A DNA stretch of 18,616 nucleotides, from contig DGTB01000209.1 of assembly GCA_002394185.1 (NCBI GenBank), positions 1 through 18,616 on the forward strand, written 5' to 3'. Positions 1 to 5,936 of the stretch are shown in pieces (positions within the stretch are counted from its first letter, which is position 1; each line of letters begins with the position of its first letter). The notes under the pieces are model-generated. The model was not told the origin of the DNA, did no database searches, and saw nothing but the letters and a program-made list of their open reading frames with translations. Source of the stretch: Bacteroidales bacterium UBA4347 (GTDB taxonomy: Bacteria; Bacteroidota; Bacteroidia; Bacteroidales; P3). A program made the position numbers and the translations under genes.

Positions 1-102
1 GTTCTTATAATGTTCGCATATTGTTTACATATTGTTCTTATATCCACAATATAGGAACAATGTAAGAACAATATGTAAACAATATAAGAACAATATAAGA
101 TA
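1..102. repeat. Palindromic array of 11-bp repeats
   Basis: Four 11-bp units of the form gttcttatatt (1-11, 12-22, 23-33, 34-44) are followed, after cca, by five units in the opposite orientation of the form aatataagaac (48-58, 59-69, 70-80, 81-91, 92-102). The central arms 20-40 and 63-83 are exact reverse complements over 21 bases, and pairing extends with a few mismatches to 3-43 with 60-100. The DNA is very AT-rich. A transcript would form one long hairpin. Its function is unknown; transcription termination, protein binding on one face of the helix, or a selfish repeat are all possible. Confidence 0.85.
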
Positions 103-105
103 TGC

Positions 106-127
106 CGTATCGGGGGCGTATCGGGTA
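106..127 (+). repeat. Two G-rich 11-bp direct repeats
   Basis: cgtatcggggg (106-116) is followed directly by cgtatcgggta (117-127). The unit length equals that of the adjoining AT-rich array, but the sequence is unrelated. A similar G-rich motif lies before the promoter of the M1 peptidase gene near 5867. Confidence 0.6.
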
Positions 128-148
128 GGGGTTTGACCCGTTTTTTTT
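122..148 (+). terminator. Rho-independent-like terminator
   Basis: The arms cgggt (122-126) and acccg (136-140) can form a 5-bp GC-rich stem with a 9-base loop, followed directly by eight T (141-148). This is the layout of an intrinsic terminator for transcription entering from the left edge. The stem is short, so efficiency is uncertain. Confidence 0.5.
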
Positions 149-166
149 GCATGCGTGGCGTGCATG

Positions 167-188
167 TTGAAAAAAAATCGTACATTTG
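167..188 (+). promoter_or_regulatory. Bacteroidetes-type promoter of the 330/748 gene pair
   Basis: TACATTTG (181-188) fits the Bacteroidetes -7 consensus TANNTTTG. TTGA followed by an A-tract lies 10 bases upstream (167-170), the same arrangement as at 5894-5915. No TTTG is found at the usual 19-21-base distance, so the upstream element is non-canonical. The first ATG downstream is at 212, whose distance (24 bases after the -7) matches the short leaders of two other genes in the window, whereas the secreted-protein start at 330 is much farther away. Confidence 0.6.
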
Positions 189-211
189 CAATTCGATAAA
201 AAAAACATTAT

Positions 212-328
212 ATGAGAAATACACACTCAATCAACCTTTTACCCCCCCCCCAGCACTACCCGAAACATACAATTTCTCACCAATGTGTCGTTTACAGGCT
301 GGAATCGTGGGTGGAAATTATCGGATAG
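212..328 (+). CDS. Possible leader ORF with a C10 run
   Basis: A 38-codon frame starts at the first ATG after the -7 element and stops at TAG 326-328, one base before the ATG at 330. It contains a run of ten C (242-251). The peptide is Pro/His-rich and I recognise no family. Loss of one C, or gain of two, would join this frame to the downstream secreted-protein frame, because that frame has no stop between 252 and 330. It may be a translated leader, a slippage switch, or the remnant of an older gene start. Nothing in the sequence proves that it is translated. Confidence 0.25.
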   Translation: MRNTHSINLLPPPQHYPKHTISHQCVVYRLESWVEIIG

Positions 329-329
329 T

Positions 330-728
330 ATGATAAGAAAAGCTATTCGTTTTGCACTGCTTGTGGTGATGCTCGGATCAGGTAGGGTTACCGCACAGGT
401 AACCGAGGGCTTCTACCGCATCGTTTCCAATCAGGACCAGACCTACCATCTCTGTCCTGCACAGGATCCGGACAACCTCTCGGTAGGCTATTGGGTCGAC
501 GGCAACCTGATGCTCACCACCAAGAAAGATCCGCCGGAAGCCGATTATACAGTATGGCGCATCGAAGGCCGCTTCGAAGGTCATGCACTGGGCCTTGCGG
601 AAGGTCACGCAAAAGGCCGAGCAGAAGGCCTCAAGGAGGTGGCCGCCAAGATGAAGCAGATGGGTATGCCCGTCGAGGCCATCGTGCAGGCTACGGGACT
701 CACTGCCGATGAGCTGTCGCAATTATGA
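330..728 (+). CDS. Chimeric secreted protein with Rpn/transposase-like C-terminal tail
   Basis: This 132-aa protein has two unlike halves. Residues 1-23 are a signal peptide (MIRKA, hydrophobic core, then TAQ). Residues 24-79 (GFYRIVSN, YHLCPA, TVWRIE) look like the opening module of large Bacteroidales surface proteins, in which an aromatic FYRI strand is followed by a W-R-I strand. From about residue 79 the sequence becomes a four-residue glycine periodicity (G-RFE-G-HAL-G-LAE-G) ending in MKQMGMPVEAIVQATGL and an L-T-x-x-E-L helix, which is the typical tail of Rpn / PD-(D/E)XK transposase-like proteins. No nuclease core is present. An in-frame GTG at 285 is possible, but 330 starts the signal peptide cleanly. 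The next gene begins 19 bases after the stop, so the pair is probably co-transcribed. It may be an expressed fusion or the fossil of a truncated surface-protein gene. Confidence 0.7.
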   Translation: MIRKAIRFALLVVMLGSGRVTAQVTEGFYRIVSNQDQTYHLCPAQDPDNLSVGYWVDGNLMLTTKKDPPEADYTVWRIEGRFEGHALGLAEGHAKGRAEGLKEVAAKMKQMGMPVEAIVQATGLTADELSQL

Positions 729-747
729 ATATCAGACAAGGTTAAGT

Positions 748-3700
748 ATGAAAAGAAAAGCATATAACAAAATGAAAAAAATGAGAACGATGAAGCATAT
801 AAGAAAACTGATGGTGCTGGCGGTGCTGCTGATAACCTCGCTGACGGCGGGGGCGCAGACTACCTACAACTATTATGCACTGCACGTCAACAGCAAGGGC
901 TACATGAAACAGTGCAAGGGCAAGGTGTACAACGACGGATCATTCCGCTACGAAAATGCCTATGACGGCAATGGCTCTTCGATATGGATTTATTCCTCCG
1001 ATGGCTATCTGCAACAGGAGATGTACTACCTCAATGTAGCCAACGACCAGACCCTCTACCTTTCCACCACACCTGTTACCCAGTGGGATTTGGTGGATGA
1101 TGGCGGCAAGAACCGCTTTCAGTTGCATAACACCACCAAGGTATTAGGCTTGGACGGTAGTAAGAATGTGATTTTGAATGACAGTCCGACAGACAAGTAC
1201 ACTGCCTGTACGCTTGATGTTACCATGACTGACAAGTGGGAGGGCCCTAAGGATGTGTCGTGGACAGTCCAGTCGCCGCAGCTAATAACCTACTTGCGTG
1301 CCTATTACCTATGCAACATAACAGTCAAAATTATCAAGAACGATGCCGGAAGTGAGAATGTAACGGTAGTGTCTGGCAAAAATGCCCGTGCCCATTGCAT
1401 GTTGACCTACAAGAGCAGTTCCACTGGTGACAAGGGTATCAAATGGGACATCAACACCACCTCGCAGGTCATCTACAATATGCAGGCCAGTAACAATATT
1501 ACAGTGACTGCCACATGCGATTTAACCCCGCTCAACCCCATCATCAGTGACACTAAAGGCATTGCTACAGACAAATCTGTCACCATCACAGTCACCCCAA
1601 AAGCCTTTGCACCCAACGCTGATAAGAAATACCTCATGTTCAACACCCATGAATCAAGCTATCGCTTTCCAAAGGCCACCTCATCAATATCAGAGGATGC
1701 CCTTTTGCCAGTTGATGGCAATCAAAGCGACCTGACGGAAGCCGTCAATGGCGAGATTGCCTGGGTTGTAGAGGTGGATGCCGAGGGCTTTTACTCGTTC
1801 AAGAATGTCACCACTGAACGCTATTTCTATTATGATGCATCCGATTATTCCGTCAGCGACTATGGTGCTTTAAAGATTGGCTCCACCGCTCCAGCAGCCA
1901 GTGATACGCGATACAAGTTCCGGCTGTTCTCCGGCGGTGTAAGCCGCGATCCTTACGGTACATGCTTATATATCATCCCATACGATAAGCAGTTCGCCGT
2001 ATGGAAGAGCAATGGCACCTTGGAGGAGTTGTACTTCGCCATCTACGTCAACAAAGCAAATGCCACCAAGATAGCCAGCATTTACAAAGCGGCCAATGAC
2101 GCAAAATGGAAACTATACTCATACGAGTGGGAAAATCGTGTGTGGGACAACTTTAGCATAGTAGGCGATCAGATTGTTTACACTGACGGCAATCATGCCT
2201 ACACCGCCACCACTTGGTTCTCCCGCAACATAAAGGAGTCGCCTGAAAATACTGATGTATGTGCACAGGGTTCCAAGACCAAGGAAGGCATCACCTATAC
2301 CTGGACCCTAACCGGTTTGGACGATTACACTGATACTGCCGATGCCACCGTCAGTGGCACCAGTACCTTTACAGCCACTGTCACTTTGCCACCGAGTACA
2401 CGAGCAGGCTCCTTGACAGTAGTGGCTGCCAAGAGCGGCAAGAGTGTTACTAAGACCATCCCGCTGACGCTCTACAACCTTTACCCCACATACACGGAAA
2501 TTGATGAGTTATCTGATATCACCAATGCTAATGGTATCTATAGACTCACCGCTGACAACACCTATGGTGCCAGTTCCAACAAACCCGGTGTCGCCACTTT
2601 CAATGGCACCCTCGACTGCAACGGGCACACCATAAAAGGGCTTAGTGCCCCCCTCTTTACCACTCTCACTGGTACGGTGAAGAACCTTGTGATAGAGAAC
2701 GTCACTATCACCAGTGGTACCAATGTGGGTGCTGTGGCCTGCACCGCCAACGGTGCGGCCCGCATCTACAACGTCGGCATCCTCTCCGGCTCGGTGGGGG
2801 GCTCGGGCGATGTCGGCGGTCTCGTGGGCCAGCTCGACGGCGCCGCCCGTGTGGTCAACTGCTACTCCTACGCCAACATCACTGGTGGCACCAACGTCGG
2901 TGGTATTGTGGGCAACAACAAGGTGGCCACTGCTAGCAACAACCTCAAGACGATGGTCTTCGCCTGTATGTTCTATGGCGACATCACAGGTGGCTCTACC
3001 AAATCTCCCGTTTATGGTGGTAAGATCATCAGCAACGCGGGCAACACCGGCGTGAGCAACTTCAACTATTTCCGCCTCGAAGCTCCCTATGTGCAGCCGG
3101 AAGGTGTTACCTACAACTGCGCCCTCGGCGCCGAGGACCGTTTCCTGAAGCGCTTCGAGTTCTTCCGCCACATCCTCAACGGCCAGCGCAAACTGGCCGG
3201 CTGGTGGGCCACAGGCACCTATAGCGGCAGCGATATGCTGAAATGGGTGCTGCTGCCCGACAGCCTCGGCACCTCCCACCCCTACCCCATTCTGATGCAG
3301 CAGGGCAAGTACCCCTCGGTGGTGAACCTCGACGCTGCCAATGCCCAGGTCGGGAAGCCCCGCAACCAAGGCGGCAAGTTGGGGACGCTGACGGTGAATA
3401 TTCAGATGGGCGACGGCGCAGTGTACCAGAGACCTTCGGGAGCTGCAATTACCACCTCCCAACTCACCCTCAACATCACCGACAAGGATACCGCACGCTA
3501 CAACTTCAACTACTACAAGGTGCAGCTGCCCTACTACAACGACGTGGGTACCAAGAACTACAACGGCAACCGCGTGGTGACGGGCTGGAAGATTGTCAGC
3601 ATCACCGGTGGTACGCCCGGCACCTTCACCGCTTCCGACACCTGGGGCGGATACAATTTCGCCGACCGCCATTGTACCAACAAGGACCTCTACTCCGTCA

Positions 3701-5700
3701 GCGGTCGCATCTTCAACCAAGGCGCCTACTGGGATGTCCCCGAAGGGGTCACCGCCATCACCATCGAACCCTACTGGGCACGATGCACCTACCTGGCCGA
3801 TGCCTATGCCGACGTGGTGTACAATTCATCGATGGAAACCAAATACGATGTCCCCAATGTGGGCGGCGGAGCCATCTATTCCGATAACAATTCTTACACC
3901 ATTGCGGGGGAGAGTCAGGTTGTACGTACTTCTGTAGGCAATGCGGTGACAACGCTTTTCAATGGTGTGACAGAAAACACGTCAAAAAACCAATCAGTCT
4001 ACGACTATGCCATAGTTTTGGTTGGCAATGCCCATAATATAGGTGCCTCTTCCGACAATGCAAACCGGCCATTTACCGTCATGTCTATCGACGCCGACCA
4101 CGACAACGAACCCGACTACACATATATTTTGCGCTTCAACGGCCGTACAGAGTTCCATCCCGTGAGGGCCGACTTCATCAATATCCCCGGTCTCGGTATG
4201 GCACAAAAATCCACTGGCGGCACAGGCTCCTACAACTTCGGTATCATGATTCCCAAAAGATGGTTCGAAAGCACCAACACGTCGCTTTTCCGCTTCACAC
4301 AGTTCGAGTATGAGAACTCTGCCAAAACCACGACCGACGCACTCATCCTGCAGGGAGGGGTGATGGAACAATGGGTGAGCTACAACCAAAAAGGTAGATC
4401 AAACAATATTCCTTACATCCACGTGGGCGGCAACGTGTGGTTCAAGGAGTTCCACACGGGTTGTCACCAAGATAAAAACCAAACAAGTGGAAACAATCGA
4501 TTCCAGCCAACTAAACACTCACCCATATCGGTTACTGGTGGCGATTTCGATGAGTTCTATCTCACCGGACTTTATGTAGCCAATGCCGACCTCGACAATT
4601 ACGCAGACAATGCCGAATGCTATATCAACGGCGGCCGCTTCGGCACCGTCTGCGGTGCCGCTATGGAGGGCATCGGCAAAGCCGATGGCGCCGACAACAC
4701 CGGCAACATCAGCTGGCTCATCCAGAACGCCGACATCCGCGAGTTTTTCGCCGGCGGCCTCAATGCTGCCAAACCGGTGACGGGCAATCTCTCCACCACC
4801 ATCGTCGACAGCCATGTGGACATCTTCTGCGGCGGCCCCAAGTTCGGCGACATGAGCACTGGCAAGACCGTCGTCACCAACGCCACCGGCTGTACCTTCG
4901 GCACTTTCTTCGGCGCCGGCTATGGCGGCAACTCCTACAGCCGCTATGCACCCAGCAACCAGAACAACGTGGGCAATATCAACTGGAACAATTGGCTAAG
5001 CTCAAACTACTCCCGGTCATACAACGCCACCTACGGCGGCGTCTCCACCCGCTTCCTCTACCAGTTCCTCCCCATGTCGGACAACACGACCAACGTGGCC
5101 CGTATCTTGATTGACTTTGTCAAATTCTCCCTTGCCACCACACGCAATGTCACCTCCACGCTGACGAATTGTACCGTCACCAGCAACTTCTACGGCGGTG
5201 GCAGCCTCGGTAAGGTCGAAGGCGACGTCACCTCCACCCTCGACTCCTGCACCGTGTTGGGCAATGTCTTCGGCGCCGGATTCTCGGCCTCGCTGCCAAC
5301 CGTCGAGGTCGACAGCATCGGCTTCCGCACCGAACCCTATTACTATGAAGCCCTTGGTACCTACCGCACCGGCGTCAAAGGCCAAACCACCACCTATACC
5401 TGGCAGCACGGCAACTCCATTGACGTCGACAACCCCAACCATATCCTCTACACCACCGAAGACCTCACCACCCTCGGCACCGTCACCGGCAACGTCTCCC
5501 TCACCATCACCGGCAACAGCCGCATCGGCACCGTCGAGAACGACGAGGCCTCAGGCCATGTCTTCGGCGGCGGAGAGGAAAGCAAAGTCGACGGCAACAC
5601 CTCCGTCATCCTCTCCGGCAACACCGAGGCCTTCGGAAACGTCTACGGCGGCGGCAACAAAGGCATTGTCGGCGGCAACTCTTCGGTCTCGCTTCAGTAG
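748..5700 (+). CDS. Giant secreted surface protein with GLUG motif and VYGGG repeats
   Basis: This is a 1650-aa protein of a Bacteroidales surface family that I recognise by architecture but not by function. A signal peptide ends in LTAGAQ. The N-terminal region has the YYALHVNSKGYMKQ and QWDLVDDGG motifs seen in giant surface proteins. A GLUG-like motif (VGGLVG, NCYSYANI, VGGIVG) lies near residues 685-725. Glycine-rich strands (FYGGG, NVFGAG, VFGGG, NVYGGG) fill roughly residues 1480-1650 and suggest a stacked beta fold. It ends inside such a repeat with no visible T9SS sorting domain, so either the end is natural or the C terminus has been lost. In-frame starts also exist at 709, 772, 781 and 790; 772 and 790 give more ordinary signal peptides. 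Base composition changes in blocks along the gene. An adhesin or surface-layer role is inference. Confidence 0.75.
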   Translation: MKRKAYNKMKKMRTMKHIRKLMVLAVLLITSLTAGAQTTYNYYALHVNSKGYMKQCKGKVYNDGSFRYENAYDGNGSSIWIYSSDGYLQQEMYYLNVANDQTLYLSTTPVTQWDLVDDGGKNRFQLHNTTKVLGLDGSKNVILNDSPTDKYTACTLDVTMTDKWEGPKDVSWTVQSPQLITYLRAYYLCNITVKIIKNDAGSENVTVVSGKNARAHCMLTYKSSSTGDKGIKWDINTTSQVIYNMQASNNITVTATCDLTPLNPIISDTKGIATDKSVTITVTPKAFAPNADKKYLMFNTHESSYRFPKATSSISEDALLPVDGNQSDLTEAVNGEIAWVVEVDAEGFYSFKNVTTERYFYYDASDYSVSDYGALKIGSTAPAASDTRYKFRLFSGGVSRDPYGTCLYIIPYDKQFAVWKSNGTLEELYFAIYVNKANATKIASIYKAANDAKWKLYSYEWENRVWDNFSIVGDQIVYTDGNHAYTATTWFSRNIKESPENTDVCAQGSKTKEGITYTWTLTGLDDYTDTADATVSGTSTFTATVTLPPSTRAGSLTVVAAKSGKSVTKTIPLTLYNLYPTYTEIDELSDITNANGIYRLTADNTYGASSNKPGVATFNGTLDCNGHTIKGLSAPLFTTLTGTVKNLVIENVTITSGTNVGAVACTANGAARIYNVGILSGSVGGSGDVGGLVGQLDGAARVVNCYSYANITGGTNVGGIVGNNKVATASNNLKTMVFACMFYGDITGGSTKSPVYGGKIISNAGNTGVSNFNYFRLEAPYVQPEGVTYNCALGAEDRFLKRFEFFRHILNGQRKLAGWWATGTYSGSDMLKWVLLPDSLGTSHPYPILMQQGKYPSVVNLDAANAQVGKPRNQGGKLGTLTVNIQMGDGAVYQRPSGAAITTSQLTLNITDKDTARYNFNYYKVQLPYYNDVGTKNYNGNRVVTGWKIVSITGGTPGTFTASDTWGGYNFADRHCTNKDLYSVSGRIFNQGAYWDVPEGVTAITIEPYWARCTYLADAYADVVYNSSMETKYDVPNVGGGAIYSDNNSYTIAGESQVVRTSVGNAVTTLFNGVTENTSKNQSVYDYAIVLVGNAHNIGASSDNANRPFTVMSIDADHDNEPDYTYILRFNGRTEFHPVRADFINIPGLGMAQKSTGGTGSYNFGIMIPKRWFESTNTSLFRFTQFEYENSAKTTTDALILQGGVMEQWVSYNQKGRSNNIPYIHVGGNVWFKEFHTGCHQDKNQTSGNNRFQPTKHSPISVTGGDFDEFYLTGLYVANADLDNYADNAECYINGGRFGTVCGAAMEGIGKADGADNTGNISWLIQNADIREFFAGGLNAAKPVTGNLSTTIVDSHVDIFCGGPKFGDMSTGKTVVTNATGCTFGTFFGAGYGGNSYSRYAPSNQNNVGNINWNNWLSSNYSRSYNATYGGVSTRFLYQFLPMSDNTTNVARILIDFVKFSLATTRNVTSTLTNCTVTSNFYGGGSLGKVEGDVTSTLDSCTVLGNVFGAGFSASLPTVEVDSIGFRTEPYYYEALGTYRTGVKGQTTTYTWQHGNSIDVDNPNHILYTTEDLTTLGTVTGNVSLTITGNSRIGTVENDEASGHVFGGGEESKVDGNTSVILSGNTEAFGNVYGGGNKGIVGGNSSVSLQ

Positions 5701-5801
5701 GCCTCGATCCCTCCTCCTCCAACCACCCCGATGGAAGAAAAAAAAAGAGGTGACAAACAGGGGCCGAATTATGTATCAGTTAGGAGTTATGAGTTAATGT
5801 A

Positions 5802-5823
5802 GAGACGCGGCATGCCGCGTCTC
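5802..5823. repeat. Perfect 22-bp palindrome (gagacgcggca / tgccgcgtctc)
   Basis: Arms of 11 bases match exactly with no loop, and the outer gt/ac pair extends the symmetry after one mismatch. Palindromes of the form GTAGAGACGC...GCGTCTCTAC are, from general knowledge, dispersed intergenic elements in several bacterial phyla including Bacteroidetes. It could act as a bidirectional transcript-end hairpin for the preceding gene, but no T-tract follows. Confidence 0.8.
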
Positions 5824-5852
5824 CACGGGAGGGATTGGTTATCCGTTCCTGT

Positions 5853-5887
5853 CGTCGGGGGCGGGGCGTTTCGGGGGCGTTCGGGGG
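5853..5887 (+). repeat. G-rich cgt(tt)cggggg repeats
   Basis: cgtcggggg (5853-5861), cgtttcggggg (5867-5877) and cgttcggggg (5878-5887) form an imperfect tandem of 9-11-base units directly before a promoter. It resembles the cgtatcggggg pair at 106-127, which also precedes a promoter. Confidence 0.55.
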
Positions 5888-5893
5888 CACATA

Positions 5894-5915
5894 TTGAAAA
5901 AAATGTGTATATTTG
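5894..5915 (+). promoter_or_regulatory. Bacteroidetes-type promoter of the M1 peptidase gene
   Basis: TTGA plus an A-tract (5894-5903) lies 10 bases before TATATTTG (5908-5915), a perfect TANNTTTG -7 element followed by CA. The start codon lies 21 bases after the -7 element, so the leader is very short. The arrangement is almost identical to 167-188. Confidence 0.7.
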
Positions 5916-5936
5916 CACGCTAATTGGAATAAGGAT

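Larger units (their letters stand above)
5701..5893. other. Gene-free stretch after the giant surface protein
   Basis: I see no gene here. It holds an A9 run (5738-5746), a short gagttatgagtta-type microrepeat (5781-5796), a perfect palindrome (5802-5823) and G-rich repeats (5853-5887) leading into the promoter of the M1 peptidase gene. The frame of the preceding gene stays open for 33 codons after its stop but does not resemble its glycine repeats, so there is no sign of a simple frameshifted continuation in that frame. Confidence 0.6.

Noticed and set aside
1..102. CRISPR array
   Set aside because: Units are 11 bp, contiguous, without spacers, and inverted at the centre; no cas genes are present.
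1..102. Plasmid or phage origin iterons
   Set aside because: Iteron-like spacing is present but there is no replication initiator gene, and the rest of the window looks chromosomal.
133..333. 66-codon plus-strand ORF across the promoter
   Set aside because: It starts upstream of the -7 element and so would not be on the transcript from that promoter; its sequence shows no family.
330..728. Intact Rpn nuclease or transposase
   Set aside because: Only the C-terminal tail is present; no PD-(D/E)XK core or other catalytic residues occur.
2509..3720. Long open frame of 403 codons on the minus strand inside the giant surface protein gene
   Set aside because: It is the mirror of a GC-rich coding frame, is rich in V/G/A/H without domain structure, and lies opposite clear GLUG-type protein sequence.
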